The notes under the pieces are model-generated. The model did not search any database. It worked only from the letters and a program-made list of their open reading frames with translations, and was not told where the DNA came from. Below are positions 1 through 11,400 of a stretch of 64,000 nt of DNA, in pieces. Position numbers and translations under genes: made by a program. The stretch is from Tubiluchus corallicola (taxonomy: Eukaryota > Priapulida > Priapulimorpha > Priapulimorphida > Tubiluchidae). Positions within the stretch are counted from its first letter, which is position 1; each line of letters opens with the position of its first letter. Location of the stretch: NCBI GenBank assembly GCA_030141605.1, contig JAQGDQ010000519.1:90991-154990 (forward strand), in the 5' to 3' direction.

Positions 1-585
1 TGATACAGTATGATTTAATAATTTTGATGTCACTGTGTGCTTAATGTCATTATATTGTACTGAATGTGATAATAATGAACTAAAAAAACTAAAAAAAAAG
101 AAAAAAAAGATAACCAAGCGGTACTGAACAAACTACAAGTTGCTACACGACTGACAAGAAACCACCAACAATCACTCACAATAAAGTGTGATCTGCTTAC
201 AAAAACAATGTGCAACAATGCAGTTGCCAAATATTGTAAAGCAACAAAAAAGCATAAGTGACGAGTGTCACAAAATCATTAATAAGCACACTGTTACTGC
301 TGCAATTACAATCAGCCAGTAGTCTCCAATCATAGGCTTGTGACCCATTTTCGGCATGCATTTATTTGTACCCATCTATGCATTTATACATTTGAAAGAC
401 TTATGTAAATGAAAAACAAAAGAAAAAGATGGCAGTGTGCACCACTCATACACCAAAAAATACATTATTGTACCTACTGACAATATAGGGTACTTAAACT
501 TTTTTTTAGTTAGCGAACAGCGTGCTACGAATGTTCTGATTATTTTTTAGAACTTCACATGATGTTGTCTAAACTGTTTCAGATG
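1..585. other. No gene recognised
   Basis: This is AT-rich sequence, presumably in a 3' intron of the zinc-finger gene. I see A-rich runs near 85-110 but no exon, finger motif, RNA gene or transposon end. Confidence 0.5.
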
Positions 586-1096
586 GTTCTGTCTCGGAAG
601 ACAATGGAGTGTGCACCAAGAGAGTCAGTTATTGATCACATTGATGGAGCTGCAGTGTCGACTGTGGCTGAGCAGTCCGATCCTTGAACGTCTCCAGTGC
701 GCACGCCTGGGCAAGGTGTATGGAGATCCTGAGTTACCCAGACAACAGGAACCCCCTCTCTTCCTCCCTGGTGTAGTCCAAAGGAAAGCGGAGCGATACG
801 TTTGGCACCAGGTTGGCTGCAGGAGTCAGTGAGCATGCTGCACTGGTCCGCCTTCGGGGCTCCACTCCTGATTTGGAAGGTTTACTCCGCTACACATGGC
901 CGTTGGGTCACTTGACCTCCTCCGCCCTCTAGCCGTTGGCTGCTTTTTCAGCTCCTCCGCCTAGTGTCGAGATACAGTGTGGACATCCCGCAAGCCTACA
1001 GCACCTGGCATTCCTAGGCGGTCACCCATCCAAGTACTAACCAGACTCTACGTTGCTTAACTTCAGCGATCAGACGAGAGCCGGTGTTTTCAACAT
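586..1096 (-). mobile_element. 5S-rRNA-derived SINE, copy A (5' truncated)
   Basis: On the minus strand, 1096 to 992 reads as a 5S rRNA lacking about its first 15 nt, including the conserved AGTTAAGCAACGT and TACTTGGATGGGTGACC blocks that form the internal Pol III promoter. It is followed by a roughly 400-nt body shared with the copy at 5115-5668, ending near 586. A 5S head fused to a non-ribosomal body is the SINE3 (5S-derived) architecture. Short ORFs across it are spurious. Confidence 0.8.
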
Positions 1097-1438
1097 TTCT
1101 TAGTCTTACAGATGTTTCAGATGACTTGCCATTAAAATGGCTGCTCATAATGGTCAATTTGTGAGAATGTGGGAATTTAAATTTACAAGTTTTATACAGC
1201 GTTACTGTATGCTCTGTATGCAATAAAACAGAATGTAAGTGATGTAAATTTCAAAACACGTTTTTAAGCTGTATTTATGTAGAGTGTTTACGTGCCTTTT
1301 ACCATTAAGAGCAATTTCCTAAAGTAAATCTGAAGCGGGGTTGACAGCCATTATCTAAAATAAGCTACTGGACGACATATTACAATATTATCACCTGTTT
1401 GACCAAAACCCTGAAATATTTTTAATAAAAATTACCGA

Positions 1439-1497
1439 GCAAAAAACGAACCAGAAATCATTTTCTGCAAACAGAATGAGCTTATTTCATTACCTGT
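1439..1497. repeat. 59-bp exact duplicate of the last-exon splice-donor flank
   Basis: This stretch is identical to 2438-2496. The second copy covers the last four bases of the zinc-finger exon ending at 2493 plus 55 bp of the following intron. The duplicate lies 1 kb further into the intron and carries a GTAATG donor-like sequence, but no finger-coding sequence lies beside it. Confidence 0.85.
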
Positions 1498-1579
1498 GGA
1501 AGTTGTACCTGTATATTTTTAGGTGCTGCCATCTATTGACTAATCACTTTACATTTTACTAGCCAAACTCACCCCTAGT

Positions 1580-1965
1580 ATAATTGTTCGGTCCAGTGAA
1601 CATGCATACTCACTGGATCTCTCCCTATTTTAATGTAATGGTATTTGCGAAGCCAAGTTTGCATAGTTACCAATATATACTGACTGGATTCTACTTCTAG
1701 TTACTCTCTGTCTCACTCTCAATGCAGTGCAGAAGTCGTGCTACACAACTGTCTAACTCACACTCTCAGTGCAGTGCAGCAGTCGTGATACTCATGTTAC
1801 TTACTGTCTAACTCTCAGTGATCAGTGCAGGACACTGTTGTCCTCAGTATTCAGTGTAGCAGTCATTCTACATATGTGTATGTAGTCTAATAAACGCTTT
1901 TCAGTTTTGTGCAGATATGTAGTATAGTTGTTTATTCATTTTCGACAAAGTGTTCAACTACAACC
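1580..1965 (+). mobile_element. Possible solo LTR or repeat-rich leader
   Basis: Three imperfect repeats of about 55 bp (1705-1875) contain TCTAACTC, CAGTGCAGTGCAG and AGCAGTC. They precede an AATAAA signal near 1891, a TTTTCAGTTTTG stretch and a TTATTCATTTTCGACA segment. This order looks like the U3-R-U5 of an LTR retrotransposon. I could not define ends or a target duplication, so it stays tentative. Confidence 0.25.
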
Positions 1966-2492
1966 TCATACATGACTTTCACATACAGAGTTCCTCAACC
2001 AGCGATGTTAAAGAAGCCAGCAAACACACCTTCCCAGTTGATGCAATTATTAAAACATACCTCAAGCAAGATGCTTCTTATTAGATAAAAGTAAATGTGT
2101 TGTTAGTTATGTAACATGTGACCAGAAGTCAGAAATATCGCTTGATGTCGCAGAATCACAAACCACGAATACAAACGCGTGCAGGACATTTCCTCTTTTT
2201 GACACGCAAATGCTTCTTTGTTCATTTGTCATGGCGTGGGGCAATTTTGACTTATTTAGAGAAAAAGACATTTTAGAACAAGTTTATCCATCTCATACAA
2301 CAGTGCTCTAACCGTGTACGACTTTGCAATCGCAACACACTAACCACCCTTGAAGCAAACATGGTGTTCAGTTGAATTTTGAACACGTTAATTATACTGG
2401 TGCAATAATTATTAGCTTCTTCAATACAGACGTTATTGCAAAAAACGAACCAGAAATCATTTTCTGCAAACAGAATGAGCTTATTTCATTAC

Positions 2493-5400
2493 CTGTATGT
2501 ATTCGTTCGTGTCGGAGTAACTGACTCGGCTTCTTAAACGCCTTTCCGCACGTCTTGCACTTCTGCGGAAAGTGGGAACGATCCAGATATTTACGATACA
2601 ACTTCTGCGTGAGCATCGGCGTCTTTCTCAAGGCAGGCTTATGAGCTGATCGCTGGTGAGCTTTGAGATCTAGGATTCGTCGAAAATGTTCTCCACACTT
2701 GCCACACTGAATCAACCAGTGGTCAGAGGCCTCTAGCTGATGCTCACCCATGTGCCTCTTCAGCTCACTCTGCAACAAAGAAGAGAAATATTCAACTAAG
2801 ACAACTTATTTCATAAACTGGAAGGGTTTGGCATTCATTGTCCCAATAAATACGAAAACAAAGATTGTAAATGAATTCACGGATGATTCTAAAGATTTTT
2901 ATTCAAAAAAAAACGTTAAAAAAACACAAATATTTCCGGGCCCCTTCCTTAGGGTAAAAATTAGCAATATGCATACTCTCTTTAAAATGTGAAATTCTTC
3001 AAATACTCCATGTGTAAAAGCTAAGTTAAACCACTCAATTATGCCAAACGTACTTATAATGATCACCACAATGTACTACAGCAGCGGTGTGCAAATTATT
3101 CGACTAGCCAGGCCACATTAAACTTTCCCGCAATTCCTGCGGACCACAGGCAGTTTGATCAAGGAGCCAAGTACAGAAAGGCCTAATAATGATTTTCTTT
3201 GCATCCGACCTGCGTACATTATTACTACTACACTCAAGAAACTATTTTAGAAGTTATTAAAATTTATATTACAAACCATATATTTCTACTTTCAGGACAA
3301 CTAGTGGTAATTACAATGCTTATTAGTAATGTGTATCACACAGTCTGTGTAGTAGAGTGACATTAAGCTACAACCGTCTTGTGAGGGTTAATGGCATCCG
3401 ATCTAGTAGGAAAAACTACCCGCACTATCTTTGGGATCGTGGCATGGACTTCAGCTGGATACACTCAATTAATCGTCCGGGCCGCACTTTCATTAGGTTG
3501 ACAAATCTCTCCGCGGGCCGCACAAATTCTCTCAACGGGCCGCAAGTGGCCCGCGGGCCGCAATTTGCACACCCCTGTACTACAGCATTAACGATTCTAA
3601 GGTTAATTTTTTGCTAACGTAAAAAACTGGCAATGTGAAGATATGTTCACCTCCAATAAGAACTCATCACCACACTCTCCACAGATCAGCGTTTCGTCCT
3701 GCTCATGCATCATAATATGAGCTTTATAACTGGCCATCCTGTTAAACAATTTCTTGCACTCGGGACAGGTAGGTCTTCCCTCTGTGTGCGTCACCTCGTG
3801 TAGTCTGAGGTTCACCTCGAAGTTAAACGAAGCCGGACAGCGCGAGCATCGATGTGGCTTATCTGCTAGATGTTCTTTTTTGTGTCTCTGAAGTTGTTGC
3901 CATTTCGGAAACATCCGGTCGCACTGCGGACATTTGAACGGTCCCTGAAATAACATAAATGCACACCATTAATTTTTCACAGTTACATCTGCACAATCGT
4001 GCAATCAAGCTTTAGTTCAGCAAGTGAAAGTCAACTATATCACTCTAGCAGACTTAGCTTTTTTTGTTAATTTTGCTTACAAATTCGTGCACGAGGCGCC
4101 ATCTGTGGCGGGAATGTAAAGCTTTAGGTTTTGGCCATTTTTGCAGTTTGTTATCTGCTAGTCACCTGTCTGTTTTACCCACATGTGCTCTGAAAAGTCA
4201 GGTTAATGATGTAGTCACAGAAACTGGCTGTCAACAGAGGTTAATACCACTGAATGCTTTATTGTAACATAATCAGTACATAAATGTCTCACACATCCCA
4301 TAAAGTGGATTTAACCTGACTGTTCAGAGCACAGGTGAGTAAAACAGACAGGTGACTAGCAGATAACAAACAGAAAAACTGGCCAAAACCAAAAGCTTTA
4401 CACCCAGCAAAAGAGCTTTGACAAATTTCTGACAAAGTGTGAAAACCCAACAGCAGTTGAGAAATGGGAGCCTAGGAGGCATAACTTTCTTTTTTTTACA
4501 AAACATATTTATTTTTCAAATGAAAATAATCTTTGGCAAACAGCAGTTAAGTTGATAATGATGATGCTTGTCCTTCGAATCGAAGATGACCATAGTGACA
4601 GGGATAAAGGGTCAGTTTGGGGGGTTGTCATTTTTGGGTGGGGTGTGTTGGGTTTGGTGGGTTTTGGTGTGGGGTGGGTGGGTGTTTTGTTGTTGTGGGT
4701 GTTTTGTTAGATATTTACAGCATCATCGAAACGAAGCCCAGGTTAAACTAATACAACAACAACAACAACAACAACAAAAAATGAGGGGGAAAATGAAAGG
4801 AACATGTAAGACAGCCTGAAGCAAAAGGTAAGAGGAAGAAGTGTTATTGCGGACGGTCAGTGAAAGATCATGTATTAACACTAATAAAATTTTGAACTAA
4901 GTTAAATACGGGAACATTTTGATCATAATTAAATAATGTAATTGCCACACAACATGGTAGACATTTTATGCCGCAGATTCATGGAACTGATGTTGACTGG
5001 AAGGACATTAGAAGCATAAAAGTGGCACTGCAAATGCTCTCTGCTCGCTACATATAAGCCATTAAGGAAAGGCTGAGTAACCTTCTTTAATATATTTTAG
5101 ACAAGCTTTTATCACGTTGTTGTTGTTGTTGGCATCTTTCTGTCTCGGAAAACAATGGACTGTGCGCCAAGAGAGTCAGTTATTGATCACATTGATGGAG
5201 CAGCAGCGTCGACTGTGGCTGAGCAGTCTGATCCTTAAACCACTGGAGTGGCCTCTCCAGGGCGCACGCCTGGGCAAGGTTTATGGAGATCCTGAGTTGC
5301 CCAGACAACAGGAACCCCCTCTCTTCCTCCCTAGTGTAGTCCAAAGGAAAGCGGAGCGACACGTTTGGCACCAGGTTGGCTGCAGGAGCTGCCGGAGTCA

Positions 5401-8400
5401 GTGAGCATGCTGCACTGGTCCACCTTCTGGGCTCCACTCCTGATTTGGAAGGTTTACTCCTCTACACATGGCCGTTGGGTCACTTGACATACTTGGCTGC
5501 TTGTGCAGCTCCTCCGCCTAGTGTCGAGATACAGTGTGGGCATCCCGCAAGCCTACAGCACCAGGTATTCCTAGGCAGTCACCCATCCAAGTACTAACCA
5601 GGGTCTACGTTGCTTAACTTCGGTGATCAGACGAGAACCGGTGTTTTCAACATGATTTGGCCGTAGACTCTGACAATGATATTGTGTTGATTTCAAGATC
5701 TAGAGTTATGTTGGTGGATTACACATTACTGAGCTTACGTTGAGTGGATAGGGAAGAAACTTATATCAATGATGAAACGATCAGCTGACGTAAATCTTAT
5801 CAGTGACTTAGACTATTATTAGTTTATTAGAAAGGGTTTTTGAATGTAGGTTTTTTGCAGATAAACCCTTAGAAATGTTTTCATTAGGGCACTAGGAAAA
5901 CCTTTAAAAAACTTTTCATTTCAATAGTATACTCTTCTTTTACAGATTTTAGATTTAGATTTAATATCTTATTTCAAACTTCACAAAGTTCATATACACA
6001 ACACAAATTAATACAAATAATACAATAAATCATGACACACAACAATAACACAACTTTTAACAGAGGATAGTACAGCCCTTTATCAGTGTCCGACGTAAAA
6101 CTTACAGAAAACAGTACACAAAAACAAAGTTGTTTGGGACACAGCATAAAAATATTGGATCTATTTCAGGGTCACTAGGACCTGAACTGCCAATTAACTA
6201 TTTTTATTTTAAATAGGTCAAGTGGCTTAACTGCAGACTGTTTTTTCAAGTTGTGAAAAATGGCGTTTTGTTTAATATCTTTACCTGGAAAACAAGTTTT
6301 TCAGTGAATATATTCAAGTTGTGAAATTCACCCAAATATGTAGATTAGATAAACAGAGAATTGCAAACTATTTTTAGACTAGATTTAAATTTATTTATTT
6401 TAACAGGATAGTTACATCTGTAATATGAATTAAAAATGCTGGTTAGTAACGAATTAATTATCTACCAGCATAAAACTAGTCTAATACGAGAGCAAAATAA
6501 ACAAATTTGATTAAAATTGTAAATGAATTTCGCTAGAAATAGCTGCAATATATTATAAAATACAGACCTAATTGTATAGATTAACCCCTATAGGGTCACC
6601 GGGGGTAAAAAATTACCCCCAGTCCGGTTTTTTGCATTTTACCCTTTTACCATACGCATTACCAGTAAACCTTTCCTATGACTTTTTCTAAATATGTTTT
6701 GTGCACAAAATACTTTCAGTTATTTATTTTAGGCGCATTGTCTCACCACGAAATAAAAGTGAAAATGCAATATGCCGATATTATAAAATTGTCGAAACTT
6801 TACTTCGCTTGTCTATACATTATACGGACGACATTTCTGGTAAAACAAAATGTCAGACGTCTGTATGCTGACGTAGAGCTAGCCTACTCACAACTGAAAA
6901 AACAATCGGATCAGAAACTCAGTCACTCAACATCTTCAGATGTGGCAAACGGGCAAGCAATGTCGCTTGTCTACAGTTATTCCAGCATAGATAAGGGAAC
7001 GTAACTAAGTGAACTTAAATTTCGTATTACTAGTAAGTCACATGTCTTTAAGCAGAGGTATAATGTATCCTATGGTGGTCAGCATAACCACAAATTATGC
7101 TGTTGCTGTTTACTAATGAAACGCGGCGGTTTATCAAAAGTAATTTACGAATTATGGTAGGGGTAATTTTTTACTTCTATTATAGTTTGTGGTTTTATTA
7201 TAGCAAAAGTGGTTTGATCTGATATCTGGCTGTTGGCCTGGCATGTTGCCAAGTAGATATATACTGTAGAACCGTATAGCAGAAGCTGACACTTAAATTT
7301 TCAGATTTCTAACAATGGATATCGTATTACAAATAATGTCTGCTTTTATATTGTCAGATCCGGGTAGAATTATTAAATTTCTTATATGTAGTAGCAGTGG
7401 TAAAATCTTTATTTGCTATTTTAAAAACATTGACCATCATAATAAAAGACAGACAATCAGTGTTAGTTCATATAAAAACATACACTGTTCTGGGCAAATG
7501 CGTCTGGTGCAAGCTAAACTATAAGTGCAACTAGAAATTCAAAAATAAAATATAAACTAGTTTAGTAAGGTCTAGGAAAAATGAAATTATGATTTGAGTG
7601 AGTATCATCATGTTCGTATGTCAGATATTCAAAACGAGTCATTAAATGTTTTTTTAATTTAGACTTTAAATATTTTGGTGACTACTGGAAAGCCTCTGTT
7701 ACTGCAAATCAAAAAAAACAAAAAGGCTATTTTAAATTTCTTTTAACGGCAAAAATAGATATAAATATACGCGAAACGCTATTGAAGTACACGTTGGCAA
7801 GTTGCCAAGTTGCTGTTGCCCAACAGCACGCCCTTCCTGAGTGTCACGCGTTTCTAGAATTGTTCTATACGTAGGTAGCAACTCTCTAGGCGCACACGCT
7901 TTATCTCAATCTATGCATACACTACACAGGTGCGTGCAAATATGTCACGACGTTTGCTTTACCTTGCTAGTTATAAATTATTGATAACAGCATCTTGCAG
8001 TGAACTTTGTCATTATTTATGCATGACTTTGTGTTAGTTCAATACGTCTGCCATAAATAGTGACGAGTCTAGTCAAGTCATGAGTCGCAAGAATTTGTGC
8101 AAGCAGCTATAACCAACATTAAATCACTCTTCTTTGGGCAGCGTGTAGTTCAACCATGGAATCGTCTTTCATCGTAATTCATCAGTACTTCATCAGTTGA
8201 CAGTTTGAAAAGGCACACGAGAGAGGACGGTTTTTAGATATCTTTGGATAAGGTAATAGGCTGGTACATGTATCCTGATTTATCTTTCATAGCCAACAAA
8301 CACAGGCCTTATAGAGTGACGAAACGTAAACAGACGCATGACTAATTCAATTCTGTGTGGAGAGCTACACTGCCTGCTTTAAGTATGTTTGTCAGTATTT

Positions 8401-11400
8401 AGCTGTTCAAAACTGTGGCGTGGTACAAGTAATGGAAACGAATACGACAAGTGGTGCTGAAACGGAAGGCGATCGCTATACTACGTTTATTCAGCGCTGC
8501 ATAAGTTCATTAGAACATGCGTGTGAGTGTCAGGATTCCAACTGTCCAGTAACGAACTGCATAAAAGTGAAAATAGTCGTGATACACGCACGAATTTGTC
8601 AACAGGATAGGGAAAAGTGTGCTGCATGCAGCCATCTGATGACATTGTGTTCTTATCATGCTAAACAGTGTCAGTTGATGCAATGCTCTGTGCCATTCTG
8701 TCACAACTATCGGCAGAGTTTTGGAGACCACAAAGAAGCAAGTTTCACTGTCGAGTCCAGCAGCAAAATGGCACAGGGTATTCCCGACAGGGAAAGAGGT
8801 ACCAATTTTATGAATCTTAAGCTCGCAAATTTATAAAATAAATAGCTATATTGAGTTGATTTAAAAAGTGTTAAAAATTAATCATAACAGTTCAACTCCT
8901 CTTGCGGGAGTCATCAACGTGGTGATTATTGGTTTTATTTTCTTTGTGTTAACTTAAGAGGTGCCAGTATGTCTCCTGAATCTTAAAAGAGGTGCCAATA
9001 TGTCTCCTGAATCTTATATTCATTGTCATTTTTAAGCATGATGTATGCCTTCTTAAGCCTTGTTAAAATAATCAAATATGACAGTGTATTGAATGCATTA
9101 AAATGCAGTATGCAATAGTTGTGGTTAAGGTAACAAAGGTGTCAAAAAAGCGTCAACAAAATAATTATTCTGTTCGCTTACAGGTGTCCATAATCGTGAT
9201 CTTCCAAAGAAGAGTAAATCACAACATTAGCTGTTTTTAATAACAAAAATGTAGTTTGAAAATTAGCTTTCGTAACCTGGTTGTCGTCATTGTTGCCGTC
9301 AATGATACTTTAGTCTCTGTTAGGTAAAAAGGCCAAGGGTACGACTTCATGTGTACGTAATGCATGATCCGTAATGCGTATACAGTAGTTTGTATTTAAA
9401 CATGTAGGAGTGTTTCCATGTGTACGTAATGCGTAATCCGTAAAGCGTGTTCCATATTCATTTGAGCGTGACTGCTATCATCATCAACAATACGCAGACG
9501 GGAAATTGCCGTTGCCTAGGTGATCATAGCGAGTTTTCAAGTTTCTGGCAACCATTTTCCCTGTTTAGCTTTCCGAAAATTCTAGTTAGGAGAATTCTAG
9601 TCAGTTCAGGACCAATAAAAATAAATCTTTTTTCTATTCGAGTTTTTAACAGTTGGAAGATGCATGTAGTTTTGTGTTGTGCAGTTGTTTCACCAAATGA
9701 TGATATCTGCCATATTGTTCTCTCCCCTGTAAAATGTTGTGCACCCAAAACCTGTGCTTTCTTTTTCGTCTAATAGTACAATAATAAGCTAATGTCGCAG
9801 CTGTAATTATCAAGCTTAAATTTCGACAGAGACATTTTGGTTTCCAAAAATTATTGCTTGCAGTTTTCATGAACGGTGATCAAAAATGCCGGAAAGAGCG
9901 CCATGGGTTCCGTTAGTACGCGTTTGTCTACGGACACATGGAACCAGTCAATACGCAACACAGATCAAGTATTATGCACACATGGAGTCCTAACTTAACT
10001 CAACTACATGCAAATTATCTCAAATGGTCTTTAGAAGATGGCCTGCAAATCAAATCAATGATTTTTGTTATCATACAAAGAACCACGGGTAAAACATTTT
10101 GTACATGAAACCGCTCAGTGCTGAATAAATGAATTTTGATTGTAAGTAAAGCAAAATAGTTTCCATAATTCATATATATTTTATATATATAGTAATATAT
10201 ATCGTAATCATATATATAGCAATTTTATAGCTATGAATATCGATTTTTTATGGCAAATAAAGATTATTATATATATATATATATATATATTAATTTATCG
10301 TGCAAGTAAGAAATCCCATGCCAGTGTAAAAGACATATTGCTTGTGTGAAAGTAATTTTACTCAGTTTTATTTCAGTTCACCATAGCAAACTTTGGCAAC
10401 CGTATCAGTAACAACACACAATAGGCTCAGGTGACATTAATGCTGCAACATTACCACCATTAACACTACTGCTGCAACATGCAATGATAAACAAGTGAGC
10501 TTCTTCGGCCAGACACTGAAAGACAAAGAGTTAAAAGAACTTACCTTCTTAAGCGGAGGCTGAATTTCATCATCGTCATCTTCGTCATCGACATCTCTCC
10601 TCTGTATAGTAACATTCAGCGTTTTTGGTGGTCCTTGCTGTTTGGCCAGGCCGTCAGTCTGTGATAAATGCAAAATAATTATATCTACAAAATAGTAGAA
10701 ATTTTATCGATGTTTAAAGCAATATGGAAAAATGTTAATTGAAATATTTTCATATTGCTAAGTAGCTAAGAAATTTTATAATTAACAATATGTCGTAGAA
10801 ATTAATGATTTAAAAATATGTTTATATGTTCATATAATAACTCTCATGCTTTTACAAGTAAGCCATGCAAAAATGTAATGATCATGTACTAACCAGTATT
10901 ATAAACTGGTTTATAACTTCGACGATCAAAAAGATCAGTGCAAAGTATAAAATCAGTCTCATTATAAAAATTTTTGCCTATAACACTAGTCAGCATTGTT
11001 TTCTAAATAAATGATACATTTATTGCAACAGCATGTGAGGATCTTTTCTGTGCAGTGAGTGTTAAACTGCCGTAAAAGTCACATCTTCGCCCAATTTAGA
11101 CAACAGTACAAATAAAAACAAAAATTTAACGCAGAGAAAAACACATTCTCACCTTTTGCTGATAACAGTTTATGGCGTACTCGTTTTGAATGAATCTGAT
11201 GAAGAGGTGCAAAGATGTAGTAAATTAATATGGAATAATAAACCTTTAACCCTTTCACTACGGGAGGTGACACACTGCCACCTATCTTTTTCATGCAAGG
11301 GATGGAAGGCGGTACACTGCCGCCCAAGCTCAGCACTAAGCTCAGTCGCCCAGGTCTGTTTTTTTCACCACTACAACCATGCATAACATTATAGAAAATG

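Noticed and set aside
5549-5668. Functional 5S rRNA gene
   Set aside because: It is continuous with a SINE body and tail shared by a second copy and lacks a T-run terminator right after the 5S end, so it is a SINE head.
8357-8431. Longer TAZ ORF beginning at 8357
   Set aside because: It begins with GTG, not ATG. The first in-frame ATG is 8432, just before the domain.
9447-9773. ORF of 108 residues with Cys-rich end
   Set aside because: Lies within a probable transposon remnant, has no recognisable motif and overlaps equally long antisense frames.
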